A DNA stretch of 64,000 bases from Enterobacteriaceae bacterium UBA5654 (lineage in GTDB: Bacteria > Pseudomonadota > Gammaproteobacteria > Enterobacterales > Enterobacteriaceae), in contig DIJC01000004.1 in assembly GCA_002421005.1 (NCBI GenBank), forward strand, positions 62,001 to 126,000, written 5' to 3'. A model generated the notes under the pieces. That model did no database searches and had not been told where the DNA came from. It worked only from the letters and a program-made list of their open reading frames with translations. This document shows, one piece after another, positions 25,804 to 35,681 of this stretch. Made by a program: the position numbers and the translations under genes. Each line of letters opens with the position of its first letter. Within the stretch, counting starts at the first letter, position 1.

Positions 25804-25817
25804 CTGAAGCAGGAAGA

Positions 25818-26231
25818 TTAATTCTTAATCAGGAAATCGTCCAGCTGTTTGCCTTGCTCGTCCATTGCTTTTTTGATAACAGCAGGAGTACGGCCCTGGC
25901 CGGTCCAGGTTTTAGTTTCACCGTTTTCGTCGGTGTAGCTATATTTAGCCGGACGTGCAGCGCGTTTTGCTTTAGTACCGGTTTTTGCTGCAGCAATGCT
26001 GTTCAGCAATTCATTCGGATCGATACCATCAGCAATCAGCATTTCACGATATTGTTGCAGTTTGCGAGTGCGTTCTTCAACTTCTGCCGCAGCAGCAGTA
26101 TCTTCTTCACGACGCTCGTTGACAACAACTTCTAATTTTTCCAGCATCTCTTCCAGTGTCTCAAGGGTGCATTCTCTGGCCTGAGCACGAAGAGTACGGA
26201 TGTTGTTCAGAATTTTAAGTGCTTCGCTCAT
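25818..26231 (-). CDS. hns: H-NS, nucleoid-structuring xenogeneic silencer
   Basis: 137 residues: an N-terminal coiled-coil oligomerisation region (1-80), a linker and the C-terminal DNA-binding domain with TWTGQGRTPAVIKKAMDEQG containing the QGR AT-hook-like loop. It binds AT-rich curved DNA and represses horizontally acquired genes. The sequence is nearly identical to E. coli. The accessory operon at 12606-20579 is GC-rich and so would not be an obvious H-NS target. Confidence 0.99.
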   Translation of the reverse strand: MSEALKILNNIRTLRAQARECTLETLEEMLEKLEVVVNERREEDTAAAAEVEERTRKLQQYREMLIADGIDPNELLNSIAAAKTGTKAKRAARPAKYSYTDENGETKTWTGQGRTPAVIKKAMDEQGKQLDDFLIKN

Positions 26232-26802
26232 TGTAGTAATCTCAAACTTATATTGTGGGGTGGTTTGTTAAACTAATAATAGAGCGTTAATTTGAGTTGT
26301 GCAATAGGGAGAAATGTAAGGAAGACAAAATTAGTTGTTATTTTTTGCGTTTGTAATTCCTGTTAACTTAAATTTTGCCTGCTATCACGCTTTTCCTATA
26401 CATAATCTGGCCGGTCAGACCAGAGGTTAACCCCCGACGACATATGATTTTTTTTGAAAATGCGCAGGGCGAAAATATAGTAAGGGCGGATAAATATCGA
26501 CCTCGCGTATTAGCAGATTGCGTTATCCAAAATCAAGCCATCCTAATAGTAAATCGCCTGCCAGAGGTCGTTTTCGCAGATAAGTCGCTTGTTAGGAGAA
26601 TGTAATGACAAAGCATTAAGTCCCACATTAATGCTCCATTGCTGCAAAATAGTGCGTTGAAGTCTTTAATAGTGGGTATATCCCTACAGCCAGAGGGGAG
26701 GGCGATTACCGTTTCTCTTTACGCGGCACGGATGGGCCAGACGTAAAATATGGTACACTGCCGCGCAGCAATTAATACACTTTGACTGAGGTTATGCGGC
26801 CG
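26232..26802. promoter_or_regulatory. hns/tdk divergent intergenic region
   Basis: 571 AT-rich bases. The hns leader (26232-26280) matches the E. coli leader closely. An extended -10 element (TG-N-TACACT, 26751-26759) lies 44 bases before tdk. A 76-codon opening at 26375-26605 shows no domain and is not called. Nothing else is recognisable. Confidence 0.5.
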
Positions 26803-27426
26803 ATGGCACAACTTTATTTCTACTATTCTGCAATGAACGCAGGCAAATCAACTGCATTGTTACAGTCTTCATACAATTACCAGGAAAGGGGTATGCGGGC
26901 GCTTGTATATACCGCAGAAATTGATAACCGCTTTGGTTCGGGGAAGGTGAGTTCGCGAATTGGTCTTTCCTCGCCCGCAAAGCTCTTTAACCAGAATACC
27001 TCCCTGCTGGCAGAGATTGACGCAGAAAACGCGTCTGCGCGCGTACACTGTGTTTTAGTGGACGAAAGCCAGTTCCTTACACGTCAGCAGGTTCATGCGC
27101 TCTCAGAGGTGGTAGATCGACTTGATATCCCGGTCCTGTGTTATGGCTTAAGAACGGATTTCCGGGGTGAGTTATTTACCGGGAGTCAATATCTGCTGGC
27201 CTGGGCAGATAAACTGGTCGAACTTAAAACCATCTGCTTCTGCGGGCGTAAAGCGAGTATGGTGCTGCGACTCGATCAGAGCGGGCGTCCGTATAATGAG
27301 GGGGAACAGGTGGTGATTGGGGGTAATGAAAGGTATATCTCGGTCTGTCGTAAGCATTATAAAGAGGCGCTGGCTGTAGGCTCTCTGACGGCTATTCAGG
27401 ACCAGCACCGCCATTCATCCTGCTGA
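26803..27426 (+). CDS. tdk: Tdk, thymidine kinase
   Basis: 207 residues of the type II (TK1-like) family, phosphorylating thymidine and deoxyuridine for salvage. The P-loop is SAMNAGKSTALLQ near the N-terminus, the DESQ motif (VLVDESQFLTRQQV) carries the Mg-binding acid, and a zinc-type CFCGRKASMV segment with a later Cys (SVCRKHYKE) forms the lasso domain. The ATG at 26803 gives MAQLYFYYS as in E. coli; an earlier start seven codons upstream is less likely. The gene is convergent with adhE and shares a bidirectional terminator. Confidence 0.97.
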   Translation: MAQLYFYYSAMNAGKSTALLQSSYNYQERGMRALVYTAEIDNRFGSGKVSSRIGLSSPAKLFNQNTSLLAEIDAENASARVHCVLVDESQFLTRQQVHALSEVVDRLDIPVLCYGLRTDFRGELFTGSQYLLAWADKLVELKTICFCGRKASMVLRLDQSGRPYNEGEQVVIGGNERYISVCRKHYKEALAVGSLTAIQDQHRHSSC

Positions 27427-27477
27427 GTATTTCATCGCTTTACAGAGGCTTTCAGGCTCTGTACGACATGCATAAGA

Positions 27478-27513
27478 CAAAAAAAAGCCTCATCATGTGA
27501 TGAGGCTTTTTAT
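27478..27513. terminator. Bidirectional terminator between tdk and adhE
   Basis: AAAAGCCTCATCA (27483-27495) pairs with TGATGAGGCTTTT (27498-27510). A runs before and T runs after the stem give a U-tract in both directions. Confidence 0.9.
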
Positions 27514-27533
27514 TAAGCGTCGTGGCTAACTAC

Positions 27534-30209
27534 TTAAGCCATTTTTTTCGCTTTTTTGTCCGCTTTTACTGCCGGAGCAACAGCTTGCTCTGCCGGAGCG
27601 CCTTCGGTGTATTCACGACCGTAGAAGGTGTCCATCAGGATCTGTTTCAGCTCGGAGATCAGCGGGTAGCGCGGGTTAGCACCGGTACACTGGTCATCGA
27701 ACGCATCTTCAGACAGTTTGTCAACGTGAGCCAGGAAGTCAGCTTCCTGCACGCCAGCTTCGCGGATAGACTTAGGAATACCCAGTTCAGCTTTGATGCT
27801 TTCCAGCCATGCCAGCAGCTTCTCGATCTTAGCCGCAGTACGGTCGCCCGGCGCGGTGAGACCCAGATGGTCAGCGATTTCAGCGTAACGACGACGTGCC
27901 TGCGGACGGTCATACTGGCTGAATGCAGTCTGCTTAGTCGGGTTGTCATTCGCGTTATAACGAATAACGTTGGAGATCAGCAGGGCGTTCGCCAGACCGT
28001 GCGGAATGTGGAACTGTGAACCCAGTTTGTGTGCCATTGAGTGACATACACCGAGGAAGGCGTTCGCAAACGCGATACCGGCGATGGTCGCTGCACTGTG
28101 AACGCGTTCACGGGCAACCGGGTTTTTAGAACCTTCGTGGTAAGACGCTGGCAGGTTTTCTTTCAGCAGTTTCAGAGCCTGCAGAGCCTGACCGTCAGAG
28201 AACTCAGAAGCCAGTACGGAAACGTAAGCTTCCAGGGCGTGAGTGACGGCATCCAGACCACCGAAAGCACACAGTGACTTCGGCATATCCATAACCAGGT
28301 TAGCATCGACAACCGCCATATCCGGGGTCAGCGCATAGTCTGCCAGCGGATATTTCTGACCGGTAGCGTCGTCGGTAACAACCGCAAACGGCGTCACTTC
28401 TGAACCGGTACCGGAAGTGGTGGTGACCGCGATCATTTTCGCTTTCACGCCCATTTTCGGGAACTTGTAGATACGTTTACGGATATCCATAAAGCGCAGC
28501 GCCAGTTCTTCGAAGTGGGTTTCCGGGTGCTCGTACATTACCCACATGATTTTCGCGGCATCCATCGGGGAACCACCGCCCAGCGCGATAATCACGTCTG
28601 GTTTGAAGGAGTTCGCCAGTTCAGCGCCTTTACGTACCACGGTCAGAGTCGGATCCGCTTCGACTTCGAAGAAGACTTCAGTTTCAACGCCCGCAGCTTT
28701 CAGTACGGAGGTGATCTGATCGGCATAACCGTTATTGAACAGGAAGCGGTCAGTCACGATCATTGCACGTTTGTGACCATCAGTAATCACTTCATCCAGC
28801 GCGATTGGCAGAGAGCCACGGCGGAAGTAGACAGATTTCGGAAGTTTGTGCCACAACATGTTTTCAGCTCGCTTAGCAACGGTTTTCTTGTTGATCAGGT
28901 GTTTCGGACCAACGTTTTCAGAGATGGAGTTACCACCCCATGAACCACAACCCAGAGTCAGGGAAGGCGCGAGTTTGAAGTTGTACAGGTCACCGATACC
29001 ACCCTGAGAAGCCGGGGTGTTGATCAGGATACGCGCGGTTTTCATTTCTGCGCCAAACTTCTGGACGCGTTCCGGCTGGTTGTCCTGATCGGTATACAGA
29101 CAGGAGGTATGACCGATACCGCCCATGGCAACCAGTTTTTCTGCTTTCACAACAGCATCGTTGAAATCTTTCGCACGATACATTGCCAGCGTCGGAGACA
29201 GTTTTTCGTGGGCGAAAGGTTCGCTTTCGTCAACCAGAGTCACTTCACCTACCAGAATTTTGGTGCTGGCCGGAACGCTAAAGCCTGCCAGTTCAGCAAT
29301 TTTGTATGCTGGCTGACCTACGATGCCTGCGTTAAGTGCGCCATTTTTCAGAATGATGTTCTGAACGGCTTTCAGTTCGCTGCCCTGGAGCATGTAAGCA
29401 CCGTGGCTGGCGAAACGTTCGCGAACGGCGTCGTAAACGGAATCAACAACGATAACAGACTGTTCAGATGCACAAATTACGCCATTATCGAACGTTTTGG
29501 ACATCAGGATAGACGCCACAGCACGTTTGATATCAGCGGTTTCGTCGATAACAACAGGGGTGTTACCTGCACCTACGCCGATAGCCGGTTTACCGGAGCT
29601 ATACGCCGCTTTAACCATGCCCGGACCACCGGTCGCAAGGATCAGGTTAATGTCAGGGTGATGCATCAGCGCGTTAGACAGCTCAACAGACGGTTGGTCA
29701 ATCCAGCCGATCAGATCTTTCGGTGCACCAGCAGCAATCGCAGCCTGCAGAACGATGTCAGCAGCTTTGTTTGTTGCGTCTTTAGCACGCGGGTGTGGAG
29801 AGAAGATGATGGCGTTACGCGTCTTCAGGCTGATCAGCGATTTGAAGATAGCAGTAGACGTTGGGTTAGTCGTCGGAACGATACCGCAGATGATACCGAT
29901 AGGTTCTGCGATAGTGATAGTGCCGAAAGTGTCATCTTCAGACAGCACACCACAGGTTTTTTCATCTTTATAAGCGTTGTAGATATATTCAGAAGCGAAG
30001 TGGTTTTTAATCACTTTATCTTCGATAATACCCATGCCGGATTCGGCAACGGCCATTTTAGCAAGGGGGATACGAGCATCAGCAGCGGCCAGAGCGGCAG
30101 CGCGGAAGATCTTATCAACTTGCTCTTGAGTGAAACTGGCATATTCACGCTGGGCTTTCTTGACACGCTCTACGAGTGCGTTAAGTTCAGCGACATTAGT
30201 AACAGCCAT
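27534..30209 (-). CDS. adhE: AdhE, bifunctional acetaldehyde-CoA/alcohol dehydrogenase
   Basis: 891 residues. The N-terminal aldehyde dehydrogenase domain (1 to about 440) carries catalytic Cys in GVICASEQ; the C-terminal iron-type alcohol dehydrogenase domain has the NAD motif ALGGGSPMDAAK and iron-binding histidines around THALEAYVS and GVCHSMAHKLGSQFHIPHG. It converts acetyl-CoA to ethanol in two NADH-using steps in fermentation and forms spirosomes. The tail is Lys/Ala-rich and differs in length from E. coli only slightly. It is transcribed divergently from ychE. Confidence 0.99.
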   Translation of the reverse strand: MAVTNVAELNALVERVKKAQREYASFTQEQVDKIFRAAALAAADARIPLAKMAVAESGMGIIEDKVIKNHFASEYIYNAYKDEKTCGVLSEDDTFGTITIAEPIGIICGIVPTTNPTSTAIFKSLISLKTRNAIIFSPHPRAKDATNKAADIVLQAAIAAGAPKDLIGWIDQPSVELSNALMHHPDINLILATGGPGMVKAAYSSGKPAIGVGAGNTPVVIDETADIKRAVASILMSKTFDNGVICASEQSVIVVDSVYDAVRERFASHGAYMLQGSELKAVQNIILKNGALNAGIVGQPAYKIAELAGFSVPASTKILVGEVTLVDESEPFAHEKLSPTLAMYRAKDFNDAVVKAEKLVAMGGIGHTSCLYTDQDNQPERVQKFGAEMKTARILINTPASQGGIGDLYNFKLAPSLTLGCGSWGGNSISENVGPKHLINKKTVAKRAENMLWHKLPKSVYFRRGSLPIALDEVITDGHKRAMIVTDRFLFNNGYADQITSVLKAAGVETEVFFEVEADPTLTVVRKGAELANSFKPDVIIALGGGSPMDAAKIMWVMYEHPETHFEELALRFMDIRKRIYKFPKMGVKAKMIAVTTTSGTGSEVTPFAVVTDDATGQKYPLADYALTPDMAVVDANLVMDMPKSLCAFGGLDAVTHALEAYVSVLASEFSDGQALQALKLLKENLPASYHEGSKNPVARERVHSAATIAGIAFANAFLGVCHSMAHKLGSQFHIPHGLANALLISNVIRYNANDNPTKQTAFSQYDRPQARRRYAEIADHLGLTAPGDRTAAKIEKLLAWLESIKAELGIPKSIREAGVQEADFLAHVDKLSEDAFDDQCTGANPRYPLISELKQILMDTFYGREYTEGAPAEQAVAPAVKADKKAKKMA

Positions 30210-30686
30210 AATGCTCTCCTGATAATGTTAAACTTTTTTAGTAAATCAACTGCCCGAATGGTCAGTATAGTCAGACCGGACATGGCATGCGTAAGAGCTT
30301 ACAAAACATAAACTTACTTACAAATTGATCCACTGATTTACTAAAACAGCTCTGCCTTACTTCACGCTACCTTCGCAAACATGTTCATCTCTGCGATGTC
30401 GCTAAGGTTACTCACTTCTGAGTAGGAAATACGTGATCCAGGTCAAATTTAAGCAAAGCTGACTCCTTTCAGCAGGCTGTTTTAGGTGACTTGTATCAAA
30501 TGTTAAATGTTTGGATGAATGCACAAAATTCACAGTAGCATAATTTATACAAATACATAACACCGCATAATGAAAAGGTTTTTTGGCAGATATCTGGTGA
30601 AGTGTTCTGTCAAAAAGCGTATCTTCAGCGCGGGTTTATAATGACATGAAGTCAACTACCACTTTTGAGAAGGTGCGGAGCCAACC
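30210..30686. promoter_or_regulatory. adhE/ychE divergent intergenic region with long adhE leader
   Basis: 477 bases without a gene. The adhE side is known in E. coli for a long, structured leader and Cra, Fis and NarL control. Here I can point only to a TATAAT element at 30637-30642 reading towards ychE, 45 bases before its start, without a clear -35. The ychE ribosome site GGAG is 6 bases before the GTG. Confidence 0.4.
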
Positions 30687-31334
30687 GTGAGCTATTTGCT
30701 GTTCGATTTTCCTACGTGCTTTAAATTTTTTATTGGCCTTTTTGCTTTAGTTAACCCTATCGGTATCATGCCCGTCTTTATTAGCATGACCAGTTACCAG
30801 ACGGCAGTGGCTCGCAACAAAACTAATCTCACGGCGAATCTTTCCGTGGCGATTATCCTCTGGACGTCGCTCTTTCTGGGTGACACCATTCTGCAGCTTT
30901 TTGGCATCTCTATTGATTCGTTCCGCATTGCTGGCGGTATTCTGGTCGTGACCATTGCGATGTCGATGATCAGCGGCAAGCTTGGTGAAGATAAGCAAAA
31001 CAAGCAGGAGAAGTCAGAAACTGCGATTCGTGAAAGCGTTGGGGTCGTACCGCTGGCGCTGCCTTTAATGGCAGGGCCAGGGGCAATCAGTTCAACGATT
31101 GTCTGGGGCGCGCGTTACCATAATCTGATGCATCTGTTGGGTTTTTCAATCGCCATTGCCCTGTTTGCCCTTTGCTGCTGGGGTGTTTTTCGTATGGCCC
31201 CCTGGCTGGTTCGTATGCTGGGTCAGACAGGCATTAACGTCATTACCCGTATTATGGGTCTGCTGCTGATGGCGCTGGGCATTGAATTTATCGTGACCGG
31301 TATAAAGAGTATCTTTCCCGGCCTCATTCATTGA
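30687..31334 (+). CDS. ychE: YchE, MarC/NAAT-family inner-membrane protein
   Basis: 215 residues with six hydrophobic segments typical of the MarC family. The block GVVPLALPLMAGPGAISSTIV is the family signature. The transport substrate is not established; relatives have been linked to amino acids. The start is GTG at 30687 with GGAG 6 bases upstream, giving MSYLLFDFPTCFKFFIGLF; the E. coli start aligns there. It stands between adhE and opp as in E. coli. Confidence 0.92.
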   Translation: MSYLLFDFPTCFKFFIGLFALVNPIGIMPVFISMTSYQTAVARNKTNLTANLSVAIILWTSLFLGDTILQLFGISIDSFRIAGGILVVTIAMSMISGKLGEDKQNKQEKSETAIRESVGVVPLALPLMAGPGAISSTIVWGARYHNLMHLLGFSIAIALFALCCWGVFRMAPWLVRMLGQTGINVITRIMGLLLMALGIEFIVTGIKSIFPGLIH

Positions 31335-32107
31335 ATCCTTTTCTCTGCACTCGCAAAATCTGCAAACGAAGCCCTGGCTTCGTTTGCACTATTATTAGCA
31401 AAATATATAAATAAAGTTGAAATAGCGCTAATACATAATAAAATTCAATAATTGTTAAATCACTTCAATATCAACGACATAAAAACCATTACCTTCATCT
31501 TCTGTACAGTTAACCATCAAGCGCCGTGTTATTTTTATCACATGATACTCTGGGGCTTGCTCCCGCATAATTGAAATGTTATTAGTAATTTCAGCTTCCT
31601 GACAGATTAATGTGCTAAATAGTAAGCAAATGTTAATTTTTTGCAAAATCCACCTGTCGGAGAGGACGGTGAGAGTTGCAGAGGGTGTTACAGCTCTTAC
31701 AACGTTGTAAAGAAAGTGTTTTTTGAATAAATAGTGCGTTTTTTGCGCGCTGGTGCCGGGCCTGGCAATTATGCAAAAGAGAATTAGTTAACAAATTTGC
31801 AAATTATATTGGCAGCAAATGATTGCATTTGATACTTTCCGGCCAGGCAATAAACAGCAGTATTGATGTAGATGAGAATTATTTTCAAATAGCGCTTTGT
31901 GCGCAGAAACACAATATGCCCCGACAGGGGAGGCATATTAAAGAATCGACGAAAGGTGGCCATCAGAGCCAGCCGTAATAGATAAGTCGGTGATAGTAGC
32001 AGGAAAACCCCGGCGGCAACTATAGCTCCTGTGTTGACCGGGAACCCAAAGGGTACTGAACAGGCTGGCCCAGAGTCAGTAATTATAATTATTGGAGTCT
32101 TAACACA
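31335..32107. promoter_or_regulatory. Long AT-rich gap and oppA leader
   Basis: 773 bases. Visible elements are a perfect 14-base palindrome TTACAACGTTGTAA at 31697-31710 and a strong hairpin AATATGCC (31913-31920) with GGCATATT (31932-31939). A minus-strand 63-codon opening at 31455-31646 would need a TTG start and has no recognised domain. In E. coli the oppA leader is a target of the GcvB small RNA and Lrp acts upstream; no motif for these was resolved here. The ribosome site GGAG is 11 bases before oppA. Confidence 0.45.
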
Positions 32108-33742
32108 ATGTCCATCATCACGAAAAAAAGTCTGGTTGCAGCAGGCATTCTCGCTGCGCTGATCGCAGGAAATGTTGCCATGGCTGCCGATGTTCCCGCC
32201 GGTGTGCAACTGGCGGATAAGCAAACCATGATCCGTAATAACGGGGCAGAACCCCAATCGCTTGATCCGAATAAAATTGAAGGGGTGCCGGAAGCAAACG
32301 TCAGCCGCGACCTGTTTGAAGGCCTGCTGGTCACTTCACCGGTTGATGGTCACCCGGTTCCGGGCGTAGCAGAGAGCTGGGATAATAAAGATTTTAAAGT
32401 CTGGACATTCCATTTACGTAAAGACGCCAAATGGTCTAACGGCGAGCCCGTGACCGCACAAGATTTTGTTTATAGCTGGCAGCGCCTGGTCGATCCGAAT
32501 ACCGCCTCTCCTTATGCCAGCTATCCGCAGTATGGTCATATCCTCAACGTTGATGAAATTGTTGAAGGAAAAAAAGCGCCGACTGAACTCGGTGTTAAAG
32601 CTATCGACGCCAATACCCTCGAAGTCACCTTAAGCGAGCCTGTACCCTATTTTTATAAGCTGCTGGTTAACCCGGCGATGTCACCGGTCAATAAAGCCGC
32701 CATTGATAAATTCGGCGAGAAATGGACCCAGCCTGCGAACATTGTTTCTAACGGTGCTTACAAGCTAAAAGACTGGGTTGTTAACGAACGTATCGTGATG
32801 GAGCGTAATACTAATTACTGGAATAACGCTAAAACGGTCATCGATCAGGTCACCTTCCTGCCGATCTCTTCTGAAGTCACCGATGTTAACCGCTACCGCA
32901 GCGGTGAAATCGATATGACCTATAACAATCTGCCCATCGAGCTGTTCCAGAAGCTGAAGAAAGAGATCCCGAGCGAAGTCCACGTCGATCCGTACCTGTG
33001 TACTTATTACTATGAAATTAATAACCAGAAAGCCCCGTTCACCGATGCGCGCGTGCGTACCGCACTGAAACTGGGTCTGGATCGCGATATTATCACCAGC
33101 AAAGTTAAAGCGCAGGGCGACCTGCCAGCCTATGGTTACACCCCGCCATATACCGACGGCGCTAAACTGACCACGCCGGAATGGTTTACCTGGACGCAAG
33201 AAAAACGTAACGAAGAAGCGAAAAAACTGCTGGCTGAAGCGGGTTATACCGCCGATAAACCGCTGACCTTTAACCTGCTTTATAACACGTCCGATCTGCA
33301 CAAAAAACTGGCTATCGCTGCCGCATCCATCTGGAAGAAAAATCTGGGTGTTAACGTTAAGCTGGTGAATCAGGAATGGAAAACCTTCCTCGATACCCGT
33401 CATCAGGGGACCTATGACGTAGCGCGTGCGGGCTGGTGTGCGGACTATAACGAGCCGACTTCCTTCCTTAATACCATGCTTTCTGGTAGCTCAATGAATA
33501 CCGCGCATTATAAGAGCCCGGCATTCGACAGCATTCTCGCAGACGCGGTCAAAGCGACCGATGAAGCGCAGCGTACCGCCCTGTACGATAAAGCTGAACA
33601 GCAGCTGGGTAAAGACAGCGCCATTGTTCCGGTCTATTACTACGTGAATGCTCGCCTCGTGAAACCCTGGGTGGGTGGCTATTCCGGCAAAGATCCGATG
33701 GACGATCTCTACACCAAAGATATGTACATTATTAAGCATTAA
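32108..33742 (+). CDS. oppA: OppA, periplasmic oligopeptide-binding protein
   Basis: 544-residue SBP family 5 protein with an N-terminal signal peptide (KKSLVAAGILAALIAGNVAM, cleavage after AMA before ADVPAG). It binds two- to five-residue peptides with little side-chain preference and passes them to OppBC. The RNNGAEPQSLDPNKIEG block and the C-terminal PVYYYVNARLVKPWVGGY are as in E. coli. It opens the oppABCDF operon and is usually the most abundant member. The distance to oppB is 84 bases. Confidence 0.98.
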   Translation: MSIITKKSLVAAGILAALIAGNVAMAADVPAGVQLADKQTMIRNNGAEPQSLDPNKIEGVPEANVSRDLFEGLLVTSPVDGHPVPGVAESWDNKDFKVWTFHLRKDAKWSNGEPVTAQDFVYSWQRLVDPNTASPYASYPQYGHILNVDEIVEGKKAPTELGVKAIDANTLEVTLSEPVPYFYKLLVNPAMSPVNKAAIDKFGEKWTQPANIVSNGAYKLKDWVVNERIVMERNTNYWNNAKTVIDQVTFLPISSEVTDVNRYRSGEIDMTYNNLPIELFQKLKKEIPSEVHVDPYLCTYYYEINNQKAPFTDARVRTALKLGLDRDIITSKVKAQGDLPAYGYTPPYTDGAKLTTPEWFTWTQEKRNEEAKKLLAEAGYTADKPLTFNLLYNTSDLHKKLAIAAASIWKKNLGVNVKLVNQEWKTFLDTRHQGTYDVARAGWCADYNEPTSFLNTMLSGSSMNTAHYKSPAFDSILADAVKATDEAQRTALYDKAEQQLGKDSAIVPVYYYVNARLVKPWVGGYSGKDPMDDLYTKDMYIIKH

Positions 33743-33826
33743 TGGCAATAGGTGGGGCAGCGTGAGGCTGCCCCACAGTGTCTTATTTCATCGCACTGTA
33801 AAGGCACACGCCAGAAGGTATGGGCA

Positions 33827-34747
33827 ATGTTGAAATTTATTCTACGTCGTTGTCTGGAAGCGATTCCGACGCTTTTTATTCTTATTACCATTTCGTTTTT
33901 TATGATGCGTCTGGCTCCGGGAAGTCCTTTTACCGGTGAACGTACTCTGCCGCCAGAAGTGATGGCGAATATCGAAGCGAAATATCACCTGAACGATCCT
34001 ATCTCTACCCAATACTTCAATTATCTGAAGCAACTGGCGCACGGCGATTTCGGTCCGTCGTTTAAGTATAAAGATTATTCAGTAAACGATCTGGTCGCGG
34101 CCAGTTTCCCTGTCTCCGCCAAACTTGGCGCGGCTGCCTTTTTGCTGGCGGTGGTGCTGGGCGTTACGGCAGGAGTTATCGCGGCCCTGAAACAGAATAC
34201 CCGCTGGGATTATTCCGTGATGGGAGTGGCGATGACCGGCGTCGTGATCCCCAGTTTTGTCGTCGCGCCGTTGCTGGTACTGATATTTGCTATCACCCTC
34301 AAATGGTTGCCCGCAGGCGGCTGGAACGGAGGGGCGCTGATATACATGATCCTGCCGATGGTGGCGTTGTCCCTGGCTTATATCGCCAGTATCGCGCGTA
34401 TTACCCGTGGTTCAATGATTGAAGTTTTACACTCAAACTTCATCCGCACCGCGAAAGCGAAAGGGTTGCCGATGCGCCGCATTATTCTGCGCCATGCGCT
34501 GAAACCAGCGTTGTTGCCCGTACTGTCGTATATGGGTCCGGCCTTTGTCGGCATCATTACCGGCTCTATGGTCATTGAGACGATCTACGGTTTGCCAGGC
34601 ATCGGTCAGCTGTTTGTTAACGGTGCGCTTAACCGTGACTATTCGCTGGTGCTGAGCCTGACCATTCTGGTTGGCGCGCTAACCATTCTTTTCAACGCGG
34701 TTGTTGACGTGCTGTATGCCGTTATTGACCCGAAAATCCGTTACTGA
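33827..34747 (+). CDS. oppB: OppB, oligopeptide ABC transporter permease
   Basis: 306-residue inner-membrane permease with six hydrophobic segments and the EAA coupling loop (IRTAKAKGLPMRRIILRHAL) that contacts the ATPases. The start MLKFILRRCLEAIPTLF aligns with E. coli; an in-frame opening 25 codons earlier has no support. It pairs with OppC to form the translocation channel. A 14-base gap leads to oppC. Confidence 0.98.
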   Translation: MLKFILRRCLEAIPTLFILITISFFMMRLAPGSPFTGERTLPPEVMANIEAKYHLNDPISTQYFNYLKQLAHGDFGPSFKYKDYSVNDLVAASFPVSAKLGAAAFLLAVVLGVTAGVIAALKQNTRWDYSVMGVAMTGVVIPSFVVAPLLVLIFAITLKWLPAGGWNGGALIYMILPMVALSLAYIASIARITRGSMIEVLHSNFIRTAKAKGLPMRRIILRHALKPALLPVLSYMGPAFVGIITGSMVIETIYGLPGIGQLFVNGALNRDYSLVLSLTILVGALTILFNAVVDVLYAVIDPKIRY

Positions 34748-34761
34748 CACTGGAGTTCGCC

Positions 34762-35670
34762 ATGATGTTGAGTAAGAAAAACAGCGAGGCGCTGGAAAAC
34801 TTCAGTGAGAAACTGGAAATTGAAGGACGCAGCCTGTGGCAGGACGCCCGCCGTCGTTTCGTCCATAACCGTGCGGCGGTAGCCAGCCTGATTTTACTGG
34901 GACTGATTGCCCTGTTCGTGATTTTCGCTCCCATTCTGTCCCAGTTTACCTATTTCGATACCGACTGGGGCATGATGTCCGCCGCACCGGATACCGAGTC
35001 CGGGCACTATTTCGGCACCGACTCATCGGGTCGAGATTTACTGGTGCGCGTGGCAATCGGCGGACGTATTTCGCTGATGGTGGGCATCGCCGCTGCGCTG
35101 GTCGCGGTGATTGTCGGCACGCTTTACGGATCGCTTTCTGGCTATCTGGGTGGCAAGACGGACTCGGTCATGATGCGCCTGCTGGAAATCCTTAACTCCT
35201 TTCCGTTTATGTTCTTCGTCATTCTGCTGGTGACGTTTTTTGGACAAAACATCCTGCTGATTTTTGTTGCCATCGGCATGGTTTCCTGGCTGGACATGGC
35301 GCGTATCGTGCGCGGTCAAACGCTCAGCCTGAAGCGTAAAGAGTTCATCGAAGCGGCACAGGTTGGCGGTGTGTCAACGGCGAATATTGTCGTGCGTCAT
35401 ATCGTGCCCAACGTGCTGGGTGTGGTTGTGGTTTACGCTTCATTACTGGTGCCGAGCATGATCCTGTTCGAATCCTTCCTGAGCTTTCTGGGTCTGGGGA
35501 CTCAGGAGCCGCTGAGCAGTTGGGGCGCATTGTTGAGTGACGGTGCGAACTCAATGGAAGTGTCTCCGTGGCTGTTGCTCTTTCCGGCAGGTTTCCTGGT
35601 TGTGACCCTGTTTTGTTTTAACTTTATCGGCGATGGCCTGCGTGATGCCCTCGACCCGAAAGATCGTTAA
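34762..35670 (+). CDS. oppC: OppC, oligopeptide ABC transporter permease
   Basis: 302-residue permease with an N-terminal cytoplasmic stretch (1-38), six hydrophobic segments, the conserved FGTDSSGRDLLVRV motif of the DppC/OppC family and the coupling loop EFIEAAQVGGVSTANIVVRH. It forms the membrane channel with OppB. It is encoded 14 bases after oppB and 11 bases before oppD. Confidence 0.98.
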   Translation: MMLSKKNSEALENFSEKLEIEGRSLWQDARRRFVHNRAAVASLILLGLIALFVIFAPILSQFTYFDTDWGMMSAAPDTESGHYFGTDSSGRDLLVRVAIGGRISLMVGIAAALVAVIVGTLYGSLSGYLGGKTDSVMMRLLEILNSFPFMFFVILLVTFFGQNILLIFVAIGMVSWLDMARIVRGQTLSLKRKEFIEAAQVGGVSTANIVVRHIVPNVLGVVVVYASLLVPSMILFESFLSFLGLGTQEPLSSWGALLSDGANSMEVSPWLLLFPAGFLVVTLFCFNFIGDGLRDALDPKDR

Positions 35671-35681
35671 GGAGCGCCACC

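Noticed and set aside
26375..26605. 76-codon opening between hns and tdk
   Set aside because: AT-rich non-coding character and no known counterpart at this conserved site.
29109..30311. 400-codon plus-strand opening
   Set aside because: Antisense to adhE, low-complexity composition rich in Phe, Asn and Arg, no domain.
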